DNA of 7,231 bases from Desulfobulbaceae bacterium. GTDB lineage: Bacteria > Desulfobacterota > Desulfobulbia > Desulfobulbales > SURF-16. The DNA is taken from positions 1 to 7,231 of the forward strand of contig JANTFJ010000123.1 of assembly GCA_024763495.1 (NCBI GenBank), in the 5' to 3' direction. The translations under genes and the position numbers were made by a program. Below are positions 1 through 6,246 of this stretch, piece by piece (within the stretch, counting starts at the first letter, position 1; each line of letters starts with the position of its first letter). The notes beneath the pieces are model-generated. The model searched no databases. It was not told where the DNA came from and saw nothing but the letters and a program-made list of their open reading frames with translations.

Positions 1-267
1 CTTGACGGGTATAAGTCCCTTAACAGTAGATGCAGATAGCGAACATAGTGAGACCTTCGAGTTGTTTATTTCAAAGAAAGTTTTCAATTTCTTGCCATTC
101 TTTTCAGTACACCCTTGAGGGGTATAAAAAATACGAAAATTAATTTTAAGGGATTAAATGAACAGTTATACTTAAATAAGGCTTTACGCTTTGTCCAATA
201 CTCCGCTTGGAAAAAGAGGCCTTTGGCTGTAAATTGCCGCATCGTAACCCAGGAAAAATTCAGTCTC

Positions 268-347
268 TGTAGGAGCTCAGCCCCCTGAGCGATAAAACAT
301 AACCCAAAGCTCACAGCATGTATCGCCCAGAGGGCTGGGCTCCTACA
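268..347. repeat. BIME-like pair of inverted REP-type palindromes
   Basis: Two similar units face each other. The first (268-300) begins TGTAGGAG and contains a perfect stem, GCTCAG (275-280) with CTGAGC (285-290), around a CCCC loop, followed by GCGATA. The second (318-347), read on the minus strand, also begins TGTAGGAG and contains a perfect stem, GCCCAG (325-330) with CTGGGC (335-340), around a 4-nt loop. One stem pair differs between the units by a compensated change (T-A against C-G), so the fold is conserved rather than only the sequence. The GTAG head, short GC stem and GCGA tail match the layout of REP sequences mobilised by RAYT (TnpA_REP) transposases, best known from Pseudomonas. 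A decayed relative lies at 5566-5630. No RAYT gene is in the window. Confidence 0.75.
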
Positions 348-373
348 AACTTTATTACCACCTTAGGCCGAGG

Positions 374-403
374 TTGCTGACTTAGCTAACATGTGGATAT
401 TAT
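374..403 (+). promoter_or_regulatory. Candidate sigma70-type promoter for the liv operon
   Basis: TTGCTG (374-379) and TATTAT (398-403) are separated by 18 nt. The -10 hexamer matches the consensus at five of six positions and the -35 at only three or four, so this is a weak call in an AT-rich region. The -10 falls inside the palindrome at 391-424, which would let a protein bound there block it. Transcription from here would give a leader of about 190 nt carrying the hairpins at 444-480 and 482-550. Confidence 0.25.
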
Positions 404-424
404 AAGAAATTATAAAATCCACAT
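391..424. repeat. 34-nt near-perfect palindrome with GAAA loop
   Basis: The arms ATGTGGAT (391-398) and ATCCACAT (417-424) pair perfectly. After one A/A mismatch (399/416), TTATAA (400-405) pairs with TTATAA (410-415), leaving a GAAA loop at 406-409. That gives 14 base pairs in 34 nt. No T-run follows, so it does not look like an intrinsic terminator. It could be an operator overlapping the candidate promoter, or a hairpin in RNA or single-stranded DNA. Confidence 0.7.
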
Positions 425-443
425 AAAATTGTTTATTAACAGG

Positions 444-480
444 CTGTAAGGCACTAAAGGCCGACTATAGTGCATTGCAG
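444..480. repeat. Inverted repeat with 13-nt arms in the livK leader
   Basis: The arms at 444-456 (CTGTAAGGCACTA) and 468-480 (TAGTGCATTGCAG) pair with one mismatch and one G-T wobble around an 11-nt loop. It starts 19 nt after the previous palindrome and ends directly before the next inverted repeat. There is no T-run after it, so it is not a classical terminator. Its role, if any, is unknown. It may be part of a structured leader RNA. Confidence 0.55.
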
Positions 481-481
481 A

Positions 482-555
482 TGACTTGATATTTTATTTC
501 ACCATAATGGTGGACTGTGCCTACCGAAATTTTTTTCAGGTATCAAGTCACTTGA
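482..555. promoter_or_regulatory. Nested inverted repeats with three ACTTGA half-sites upstream of livK
   Basis: TGACTTGATA (482-491) and TATCAAGTCA (541-550) form a perfect 10-bp inverted repeat separated by 49 nt. Between them, CACCAT-A-ATGGTG (500-512) is a perfect odd palindrome. The right arm also belongs to a second perfect palindrome, TCAAGT-C-ACTTGA (543-555). The half-site ACTTGA is therefore present three times (484-489, 543-548 inverted, 550-555), ending 50 nt before the livK start codon. This looks either like operators for a dimeric regulator of the transporter, possibly looping between distant sites, or like a branched leader RNA. I cannot name a regulator. Confidence 0.45.
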
Positions 556-605
556 AATTAACTACAGTCGATTTTGTTGCGGACAAAAAGTAAAGGGAGA
601 AAATA

Positions 606-1808
606 ATGAAAAAATTTTTCAAGCAGCATGGAATTTTTATCTGGGCCTTGATCGCGACGTTCAGCTTAACCATGATTCAGGCTGAAAGCAGTTGGGCATT
701 CGGTCGCAGGAAAATCATCCGGATTGGTATTAATGCCCCTATTACCGGAGATATTCCCAAGGTGGGCGAGGGAACTAAATACGCGGCACTTATGTGGCTT
801 GCTGATATTGAAAAAAATGGCGGTATTGAGGTTGGCGGTAAAAAGTATCCAGTGGAGCTGGTAATTGAGGATAATGAGTCCAAGGCTGAATCAGCGGTTA
901 AGGCAAACACCAAGATGATAACTGAGGATGAGGTGCTGTTTATTGTCGGCCCCCAGTCTTCCAAGCAGGCGGTTCCGGCTGGTGATGTGGCAAATAATTA
1001 TCAAACCCCGATGATCTCTCCCTGGTCAACTAATCCCGACACCACAGGTAATCGGCCATATGTTTTTCGGGGCTGTTTTCTTGATCCCTTCCAGGGTCCG
1101 GTTTTGGCCAATTTTATCACTGATGAATTAAAATTAAGCCGGGCTGCTGTTCTTTATGATGTGGCCAGCGATTATCCCAAGGGACTGGCTGAGTTTTTTA
1201 AACTGGCATGGGAAAAGTCTCATGGCCCCGGTTCGGTAGTTGCCTTTGAAAGTTTTACCACCAGGGACGCTGATTTCAGTTCGCAGTTAAGCAAGATTGT
1301 TAAATCAAAAGCCCAGGTTCTTTTTGTTCCTCAATATTATAATGAAGTCGCCCTGATCGTTCAGCAGGCTCATGAGCTGGGCTGGCAGGGGCCCATTGTC
1401 GGCAGTGACTCCTGGGGGTCGGCGGAAACAGTTAACCTCTGCGGCAAGGATTGTTTTGGTCAGTTTTTTTCCACCCATTATGCCGCTGCCGGGGCCAGGG
1501 GGGCAACAAAAGCATTTATTGACCGTTATAAAAATGAATATGGTTATGTCCCGGATGATGTGGCTGCCCTGACCTGGGATTCTTTGGGGCTGGTGCGTCA
1601 GGCCATTGAAAATTCAGGGAAAATCACCGGAAAAATAAAGAAAGACCGCAAGTCAGTGCGTGACGCGATGGCCAAAATTAAAAATTTTAAAGGTATTACC
1701 GGCAATATGACCTTTACTGAAGAAGGCGATCCGATTAAATGCGCGGTAATTGTCAAAATCAGCGATACGGGGGAATATGAGTTTTATAAATCGGTTTGCC
1801 CTGAATAG
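606..1808 (+). CDS. livK: Periplasmic branched-chain amino acid-type substrate-binding protein
   Basis: This protein captures the ligand in the periplasm and delivers it to the LivHMGF importer. It has 400 residues, a normal precursor length for the type I Leu/Ile/Val-binding fold (Peripla_BP_6). Residues 1-31 form a signal peptide (MKKFFKQ, then a hydrophobic core). Cleavage is likely after A26 or A31, and there is no lipobox cysteine, so the protein should be soluble. Family landmarks are GINAPITG (41-48), VGPQSS (114-119), the ligand-loop segment ISPWSTNP (137-144), the DYPKGLA stretch (189-195) and FVPQYYNE (240-247). The start is supported by GGGAG at 595-599, six bases before the ATG. 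The mature part has five cysteines, including C279 and C283, which may form a small disulfide loop. The substrate is probably an aliphatic amino acid, but related proteins bind amides, urea or aromatics. First gene of the operon. Confidence 0.93.
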   Translation: MKKFFKQHGIFIWALIATFSLTMIQAESSWAFGRRKIIRIGINAPITGDIPKVGEGTKYAALMWLADIEKNGGIEVGGKKYPVELVIEDNESKAESAVKANTKMITEDEVLFIVGPQSSKQAVPAGDVANNYQTPMISPWSTNPDTTGNRPYVFRGCFLDPFQGPVLANFITDELKLSRAAVLYDVASDYPKGLAEFFKLAWEKSHGPGSVVAFESFTTRDADFSSQLSKIVKSKAQVLFVPQYYNEVALIVQQAHELGWQGPIVGSDSWGSAETVNLCGKDCFGQFFSTHYAAAGARGATKAFIDRYKNEYGYVPDDVAALTWDSLGLVRQAIENSGKITGKIKKDRKSVRDAMAKIKNFKGITGNMTFTEEGDPIKCAVIVKISDTGEYEFYKSVCPE

Positions 1809-1853
1809 CGGATTATCTGCGTAACTGTTGATTGATGCCTGAAGGATAAATTA

Positions 1854-2777
1854 ATGCAGCTTTTTTTACAGAATATGGTCAATGCCATGCAATGGGGAAG
1901 TTTTTACGCCCTGATTGCTCTTGGGTATTCCATGGTTTACAGTATCCTGATGCTGTTTAATTTTGCTCATGGCGATATTTTTATGGTGGGCTCTTATATA
2001 GGGTTCGGCGTGGCCACTGCCCTCCTAGGCTTGACGGTAGCGTTTAATTTTCCCCTGCCTGGCTGGGTCATCCTTGTTTTTACCATTATTCTTTCCATGT
2101 TTCTTACATCCTTTGTCGGGATGTTTATTGAAAGGGTAGGGTACAGGCCCCTGCGTGACGCGCCACGGGCCTCTGCCGCTATTACCGGACTGATGATCGG
2201 CATTATTCTTGAAACCGGTAATCTGGCCCTGCTGGGGGCAGAACGTCTGAGTTTCCCGCCCTTGATTGATACGGTAATTTTTACGGTTGGCGGTGTTCAC
2301 CTGACTAATAAAAAAATTCTCATTGTCGGGGTTTCCCTGGCCATGATGTATGCCCTCCATGTTTTTATCCAGAAAAGTAAATGGGGAATGGCCATGCGGG
2401 CCATGTCCTATGATTTTCAGGCTGTGCCCCTCATGGGGATTTCCATTAATAAAATAGCACCGTTAACCTTTGCAATAGGTTCCGGCCTGGCAGCCGGTGC
2501 CGGCATCCTTTACAGCCTGGCTTATCCTGTCCTTGATCCTTACATGGGAGTTCTTCTGGGCTGGAAGGCGTTTGTCGCTGCCATTCTTGGCGGTCGAGGT
2601 TCTATACTTGGGGCGGCTCTGGCTGGTTTTGTTCTTGGTTTTATCGAGATTTTTTCTGTCTGGATATTTCCATCCACCTTCCGTGATGTAATTGCCTATT
2701 CCATTATTCTTTTAATTTTAACTATTCGGCCCCATGGTTTTTTCGGCCAGGCCCACAGTACCCAGCTCAGGTTATAA
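1854..2777 (+). CDS. livH: Branched-chain amino acid ABC transporter permease LivH
   Basis: This is one of the two membrane subunits that form the translocation path of a Liv/HAAT-type importer. Its 307 residues are close to the family norm of about 300. The protein is almost entirely hydrophobic, with roughly eight membrane segments. Landmarks are NFAHGDIFMVGSY (36-48), the conserved RVGYRPLR (94-101), the cytoplasmic coupling segment with MRAMSYDFQAVPLMGI (181-196) followed by AIGSGLAAGAGIL (207-219), and GWKAFVAAILGGRGSILGA (236-254). The ATG is preceded by AAGGA (1842-1846) with 7-nt spacing. It lies 45 nt after livK. The gap holds only a weak 5-6 bp hairpin (1808-1820) right at the livK stop, which might help set the usual excess of binding protein over permease. 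Confidence 0.95.
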   Translation: MQLFLQNMVNAMQWGSFYALIALGYSMVYSILMLFNFAHGDIFMVGSYIGFGVATALLGLTVAFNFPLPGWVILVFTIILSMFLTSFVGMFIERVGYRPLRDAPRASAAITGLMIGIILETGNLALLGAERLSFPPLIDTVIFTVGGVHLTNKKILIVGVSLAMMYALHVFIQKSKWGMAMRAMSYDFQAVPLMGISINKIAPLTFAIGSGLAAGAGILYSLAYPVLDPYMGVLLGWKAFVAAILGGRGSILGAALAGFVLGFIEIFSVWIFPSTFRDVIAYSIILLILTIRPHGFFGQAHSTQLRL

Positions 2778-2781
2778 GTAA

Positions 2782-4071
2782 ATGGCCAGGAAAATTATTG
2801 AAACAAGGAGCGCGGTTTCAGGTCTTGTGGGAAAATTTCGGCAATCAACCCGGAGAATTCCTTTGCTGGCCTGGCTGCTGGGCTGGCTGGCAGCAGCGGC
2901 AACTGAATATTTTGTCGGCGACGCGATCTCTTATTATCTTGGCCTGCCCAAAATACCAGTGTTGTTCGGTTGCCTGCTTATCCTGAAAAAGCCGTTGTTT
3001 ATTCCCGGTGTTATGGGGTACCTGCTCCTTATTTATATTCTTCCTGTTATCGTTGTTGCCCGGCTGGGCCGCGGCCCGGCCAACCGTTTGGCCGTCTTGC
3101 TGGCCAGAGGCTCGGTTTTTATCGCAACTATTATTCATCTTGGCCTCTTTTATCTGGCTCTTCATATCTGGGCTGATATCAGTGATTATCGTCTGCTACT
3201 TCTGAAATTGACCATGGTCGCAGTTATTCTGACTCTCAGCTTAAATGTTATTAACGGCTATATGGGTGAGTTTTCCTGTTCCCATCCCGGGTTCATGGCC
3301 TTGGGAGCCTATACTGCCTCAACTATTACCCTCTGGCTTTTTGCTGATGATAAACTTTTCGGTTCTCCCCTGCTATCTCCGGCTCTGGGGCCATACCTCT
3401 TTCCTTTGGCCCTGGTTTGTGGCGGTATTGTCGCAGCCCTTGGGGCAGTAATAATCGCCATTCCCTCTTTTCGCACCAGGGGAGATTACCTGGCAATTAT
3501 ATCCCTGGCCTTTCTTTTTATTGTTAAAAGCGTAATTGAAAATCTTGAATTTGTCGGCGGCCCAAGGGGTATGTCCAGCCAGCCTGATTACTCCAGCCTG
3601 CCCATGGTTTTCCTGGGCATGGTCAGCTGTGTCTGGATTGTTAATAATTTCGTCACCTCAACCATGGGCAAGGCTCTATGCGCGATACGTGATAATGAAA
3701 TGGCGGCTGAAGCCATGAGCGTTAATACCAGAAAAACAAAGATTGTTACCTTTATGTTCGGGGCCTTCTGGGCTGGTGTAGCCGGGGGGCTGTTCGCCCA
3801 TATTCTCCGTTATGTGAATCCCGGCTCTTTTGGTATTCAGCGTCTGGCCGAAATCCTGGCCATGCTATATTTCGGGGGCTTAAATTCTGTAACCGGTTCT
3901 ATTATCGGTGCGGTCAGTATCAATATTTTCAGCGAGGCCCTGCGTCCCCTGGAACTTTTTAAATGGATAATTATTCCCCTGCTGTTGATTCTGGTTATGC
4001 TTTTTCGGCCAACCGGCCTGGTGGCTTTTACTGAATTTAAAGTAAAAAAACTGATGCGGCCCAAAGGATAA
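2782..4071 (+). CDS. livM: Branched-chain amino acid ABC transporter permease LivM
   Basis: This is the second membrane subunit, pairing with LivH. At 429 residues it belongs to the long LivM type: the first about 135 residues form an N-terminal extension with several hydrophobic segments ahead of the conserved permease core, as in enterobacterial LivM. The core begins around VINGYMGEFSCSHPGFMALG (156-175), a variant of the usual G-x-S-LGHAaFfgiGAY motif in which the LGHAA part reads CSHPG. It continues with IPSFRTRGDYLAIISLAF (227-244), VGGPRGM (258-264), the coupling segment ALCAIRDNEMAAEAMSV (298-314) with FWAGVAGGLFAH (329-340), and AMLYFGGLNSVTGSIIGA (360-377). The start is 4 nt after the livH stop and has only a poor ribosome-binding sequence, which suggests translational coupling to livH. 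Confidence 0.94.
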   Translation: MARKIIETRSAVSGLVGKFRQSTRRIPLLAWLLGWLAAAATEYFVGDAISYYLGLPKIPVLFGCLLILKKPLFIPGVMGYLLLIYILPVIVVARLGRGPANRLAVLLARGSVFIATIIHLGLFYLALHIWADISDYRLLLLKLTMVAVILTLSLNVINGYMGEFSCSHPGFMALGAYTASTITLWLFADDKLFGSPLLSPALGPYLFPLALVCGGIVAALGAVIIAIPSFRTRGDYLAIISLAFLFIVKSVIENLEFVGGPRGMSSQPDYSSLPMVFLGMVSCVWIVNNFVTSTMGKALCAIRDNEMAAEAMSVNTRKTKIVTFMFGAFWAGVAGGLFAHILRYVNPGSFGIQRLAEILAMLYFGGLNSVTGSIIGAVSINIFSEALRPLELFKWIIIPLLLILVMLFRPTGLVAFTEFKVKKLMRPKG

Positions 4072-4075
4072 GCTT

Positions 4076-4846
4076 ATGCCATTGTTGCGTGTAGACAACA
4101 TGAGCCATTTTTTTGGCGGACTTCGGGCAGTGCATAAATATAATCTTGTACTGGAACCGGGGCATATTGTTGGTTTGATCGGCCCCAACGGAGCAGGGAA
4201 AACCACGATTTTTAATCTTATCACCGGGATTCATACCCCGACCAGCGGCAATATTGAATTGAACGGCCAAAACCTTATTGGCCGTCAGCCTCATGAAATA
4301 GCGGCTCTGGGGTTGGGTCGTACTTTTCAGAATATTCTGCTCTGGCGGCATATGAATGTGCTGGAACATGTTAAGATGGCCTGTTACTCCCAACTTGAAT
4401 ATGGTCTTTTCGGGGCTTTTTTCGGTACTCCCCGGCGTCATCGTGAAGAAAACAGGATTACCGCCAAGGCCCTGCATCTCTTGAAAATCTTTGAATTAAG
4501 CGAATATCAGGCCCAGCTGGTAACCAGCCTGTCTTATGGAGTTCAGCGCCGAGTGGAGATGGCCAGGGCCATGGCGATAAATCCCAGGGTTCTCTTCCTT
4601 GATGAACCTACTGCCGGCATGACTCCCGATGAATTGAACCGGATGATTACCATAATTCGTGATATTCACCAGAATTTTGAAGTGGCTATTTTTTTGATTG
4701 AACATCGGCTTAAATTTGTCATGGAGCTCTGTGAAAGAATCCAGACCCTGGTGTTTGGTGAGATTATTGCCGAGGGAAGTCCGGAAGAAATTCAGAACAA
4801 TCCCCAGGTAATCGAGGCCTATCTCGGCAGTGAGGATGTTAGCTGA
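4076..4846 (+). CDS. livG: Branched-chain amino acid ABC transporter ATP-binding protein LivG
   Basis: This is one of the two different cytoplasmic ATPases of the importer, 256 residues long as usual for LivG. Visible motifs are Walker A GPNGAGKTT (36-44), the Q-loop glutamine in RTFQN (Q85), the signature LSYGVQRR (152-159), Walker B RVLFLDEP (171-178, D176 and E177), the D-loop region AGMTPDE (180-186) and the switch histidine in IEHRL (H210). The LivG-type SYG signature is present, but the residue after the glycine is V where Q or E is more usual. The rest of the site is intact, so activity is expected. The ATG is 4 nt after livM, with AAAGGA (4063-4068) overlapping the end of livM as its ribosome-binding site. 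Confidence 0.95.
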   Translation: MPLLRVDNMSHFFGGLRAVHKYNLVLEPGHIVGLIGPNGAGKTTIFNLITGIHTPTSGNIELNGQNLIGRQPHEIAALGLGRTFQNILLWRHMNVLEHVKMACYSQLEYGLFGAFFGTPRRHREENRITAKALHLLKIFELSEYQAQLVTSLSYGVQRRVEMARAMAINPRVLFLDEPTAGMTPDELNRMITIIRDIHQNFEVAIFLIEHRLKFVMELCERIQTLVFGEIIAEGSPEEIQNNPQVIEAYLGSEDVS

Positions 4847-5559
4847 TGCGCCTGGTTATTCGAAATCTTCAGGTTTCCTATGATAAAATCCGCGCTCTGC
4901 ACGGTATTGATTTAACAATTTCTCAAGGGGAGATTGTCTGTATAATCGGGGCAAACGGGGCAGGAAAGAGTACTACCCTCATGGCTGTTTCCCGTATGGT
5001 GCCGGTTGAAAAAGGTTCAGTCATGGAATTTTGTGGACATGACCTTCTCGGCTATCCGCCGGAAAAGGTTGTCAGTGAACTGGGTATATCCCATGTCCCT
5101 GAAGGCCGGCGGCTTTTCGGTAATCTTACTGTTCGGGAAAATTTAACCCTGGCCGCCTTTGCCAGGAATGACAAGGCCGGGATTGCCAGGGACATGGATC
5201 AGGTTTTTACCATTTTCCCCCGGCTGCAGGAACGGATAAGCCAATTATCGGGAACCCTTTCCGGCGGTGAACAACAGATGCTGGCAGTGGGCCGGGCCTA
5301 TATCAGCGGCCGCAAGCTCATGCTGCTGGATGAACCGTCCATGGGTCTGGCTCCTCTGCTCATGATTTCAATGTTCGAGGCCTTGAAGGAAATTAATAAA
5401 AGCGGGACAACAATTCTGCTGGTGGAACAGAATGCCAGGTTGGCTTTGAAATTTGCCCGGCGCGGTTATGTGATGGAAAACGGAAATATTGTTATGGAGG
5501 GAGAGGCTATGGAACTGCTGGATAATCCTGATGTAAAGAAGGCATATCTTGGCGGCTGA
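4846..5559 (+). CDS. livF: Branched-chain amino acid ABC transporter ATP-binding protein LivF
   Basis: This is the second ATPase of the importer and forms a heterodimer with LivG. It has 237 residues, the normal LivF length. Motifs are Walker A GANGAGKST (35-43), the LivF-typical VPEGRRLFGNLTVRENL (84-100), signature LSGGEQQMLAVGRA (138-151), Walker B LMLLDEPSMGLAP (158-170, D162 and E163) and VEQNA (193-197). The usual switch histidine is replaced by Q195, which is normal for LivF and unlike LivG (H210). Its ATG overlaps the livG TGA by one base (TGATG), a strong sign of translational coupling and equal synthesis of the two ATPases. It is the last gene of the operon: a repeat element and a long hairpin begin within 10 nt of its stop codon. 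Confidence 0.95.
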   Translation: MRLVIRNLQVSYDKIRALHGIDLTISQGEIVCIIGANGAGKSTTLMAVSRMVPVEKGSVMEFCGHDLLGYPPEKVVSELGISHVPEGRRLFGNLTVRENLTLAAFARNDKAGIARDMDQVFTIFPRLQERISQLSGTLSGGEQQMLAVGRAYISGRKLMLLDEPSMGLAPLLMISMFEALKEINKSGTTILLVEQNARLALKFARRGYVMENGNIVMEGEAMELLDNPDVKKAYLGG

Positions 5560-5565
5560 CACGGT

Positions 5566-5630
5566 TGGGCGATCCATGCGATGAGCTTTTGCTCCATGTT
5601 TTATCGCTCAGGGGTAAGCGCTCCAGAACA
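5566..5630. repeat. Decayed BIME/REP-like element next to the livF stop
   Basis: This is a relative of the element at 268-347 in the opposite orientation. TGGGCGAT (5566-5573) matches the reverse complement of 322-329. The following about 21 nt are partly alike, sharing CATGC and TGAGCTTT. A 19-nt stretch at 5596-5614 is identical to the reverse complement of 282-300. The right-hand palindrome is worn: CGCTCA-GGGG-TAAGCG keeps five of six pairs, and the terminal CTCCTACA has become CTCCAGAACA. The left-hand unit is cut off on its livF side. The element starts 7 nt after the livF stop, where REP sequences commonly protect transcript 3' ends in other bacteria. That role here is inference. Confidence 0.65.
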
Positions 5631-5701
5631 CCACCCCGCGCGCGCTTCATCCTGTGATATACCGATGTATTATCGCAGGGCGTGGGGCACGCGCGTGGTG
5701 G
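5631..5701. repeat. 71-nt long hairpin (about 30 bp) between livF and the DUF202 gene
   Basis: CCACC (5631-5635) pairs with GGTGG (5697-5701). Inside, CGCGCG (5637-5642) pairs with CGCGCG (5690-5695), then 5644-5650 pairs with 5682-5688 (three wobbles). A two-base bulge leads to an inner stem, 5651-5662 with 5667-5679 (one wobble, one bulged T), around a CGAT loop (5663-5666). There are two mismatches in the outer part. No T-run follows, so it is not a standard intrinsic terminator, although such a stable fold could stall polymerase or protect the liv transcript from 3' decay. It may also be a non-autonomous mobile repeat. The arms show no similarity to the REP unit beside it. Confidence 0.7.
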
Positions 5702-5799
5702 CGTCCCTGAACCCCTTACAGTTATGGGGCTGTTGCCGTCCGGATGTCTTTTGTTGAGCGTTATCCTTATTTTGGTACAGCCTGTAAGAACGAGTAGAA

Positions 5800-6183
5800 A
5801 TGATGAAACACAAAAAAAATATTAAGAATCTCAGCCCTCCTCTTACCAATCGTTATGCCCTTGATCGGACTGCCCTGGCCAATGAACGAACTTATCTGGC
5901 CTGGATAAGATCAGGGCTTGCCTCCCTTGCCGGAGGCCTGGCAATTGAAAAATATTTAGGTGGAGTTATTTCTGCTGTTGATTTGCGGTTTATTTCTACA
6001 TCGCTAATTGTTTTCAGTATTCTGGCCTTTATTTTTTCTGCCTGGCGTTATCGGGCCCTGCATCTGGATTTAAACGAGTTGGATATTACAATGCTGCCGG
6101 TTTCTATTGTCGCAGCAGTCAGTTTCGTGTTTGCCTCCTGCTCTATTGCGGCCCTGATAAGTCTCTGGAAGGCTGTTCCGTAA
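5800..6183 (+). CDS. DUF202 (YidH-like) small inner-membrane protein
   Basis: This is a 127-residue protein of the DUF202 family, whose bacterial members (for example YidH/YidG) have no firmly known function. The same fold occurs as the membrane domain of eukaryotic VTC polyphosphate-polymerase complexes. The family signature is clear: LDRTALANERTYLAWIRSGL (residues 21-40). Three membrane segments are likely at about 38-56, 62-82 and 99-122, after a basic N-terminus. A second ATG follows the first directly (5803), and no strong ribosome-binding sequence is visible before either, so translation may be modest. It sits 240 nt after livF behind a long hairpin, so it is probably not part of the liv operon. 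It converges on the carbonic anhydrase gene. No operon partner is visible that would suggest a role. Confidence 0.88.
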   Translation: MMKHKKNIKNLSPPLTNRYALDRTALANERTYLAWIRSGLASLAGGLAIEKYLGGVISAVDLRFISTSLIVFSILAFIFSAWRYRALHLDLNELDITMLPVSIVAAVSFVFASCSIAALISLWKAVP

Positions 6184-6202
6184 TACTATTCCCGGACAAA
6201 GC

Positions 6203-6242
6203 CTCCCAGGACAAAAAACACTTTGGAGATTAAGGCTGGGAG
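6203..6242. repeat. Weak inverted repeat in the convergent gap
   Basis: CTCCCAG (6203-6209) and CTGGGAG (6236-6242) are perfect complements with a 26-nt AT-rich loop, between the stop codons of two convergent genes. An alternative pairing of AGCCT (6200-6204) with AGGCT (6233-6237) is possible. Neither side has a T-run, so I call it only a possible bidirectional transcription barrier. Confidence 0.25.
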
Positions 6243-6246
6243 AATC

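Larger units (their letters stand above)
1..605. other. Long non-coding, hairpin-rich region upstream of livK
   Basis: I can support no gene here. One frame is open from the window edge to a TGA at 116-118 (38 codons). It could be the tail of an upstream gene, but I do not recognise the peptide. The minus-strand open frame at 84-314 runs through the REP-like repeat and is not credible. Base composition is more AT-rich than the coding part. A perfect AT palindrome lies at 136-147, and an imperfect 13-nt direct repeat (cttgaSgggtata) occurs at 1-13 and 114-126. From 268 onward the region is almost continuously made of inverted repeats, which are listed separately. Confidence 0.7.

Noticed and set aside
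2..118. Open frame entering from the left edge (38 codons to TGA)
   Set aside because: Too short and without any recognisable motif. It could be the end of an upstream gene, but nothing in the window confirms it.
84..314. Minus-strand 76-codon open frame upstream of livK
   Set aside because: It runs through the REP-like palindrome, has no recognisable domain and no good ribosome-binding site, and so is probably a chance frame.
268..347. CRISPR-like repeat interpretation of the paired repeats
   Set aside because: There are only two units, in opposite orientation, with no regular spacers and no cas genes; a REP/BIME layout fits better.
677..964. Minus-strand 95-codon open frame inside livK
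   Set aside because: It lies entirely antisense to a well-supported binding-protein gene with clear family motifs. The peptide is low-complexity and Ser/Ile-rich, as expected of a shadow frame.
1808..1820. Small hairpin at the livK stop codon
   Set aside because: The stem is only 5-6 bp with a wobble and a tiny loop, and no T-run follows. It is too weak to list as a terminator or attenuator.
2845..3165. Minus-strand 106-codon open frame in livM
   Set aside because: Gln/Asn-rich composition comes from reading the hydrophobic livM codons backwards; there is no independent support.
4037..4477. Minus-strand 146-codon open frame over livM/livG
   Set aside because: Antisense to the Walker A region of livG. 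The protein has no recognisable domain and the sense frame is fully explained.
4076..4846. Loss of function in LivG because of the altered signature (LSYGV)
   Set aside because: The key Ser and Gly of the signature, both Walker motifs, the Q-loop and the switch histidine are all present, so a single variable position is not evidence of inactivity.
5712..5728. CCCC/GGGG hairpin before the DUF202 gene as a terminator
   Set aside because: Only four pairs around a 10-nt loop and no T-run; not distinguishable from chance.
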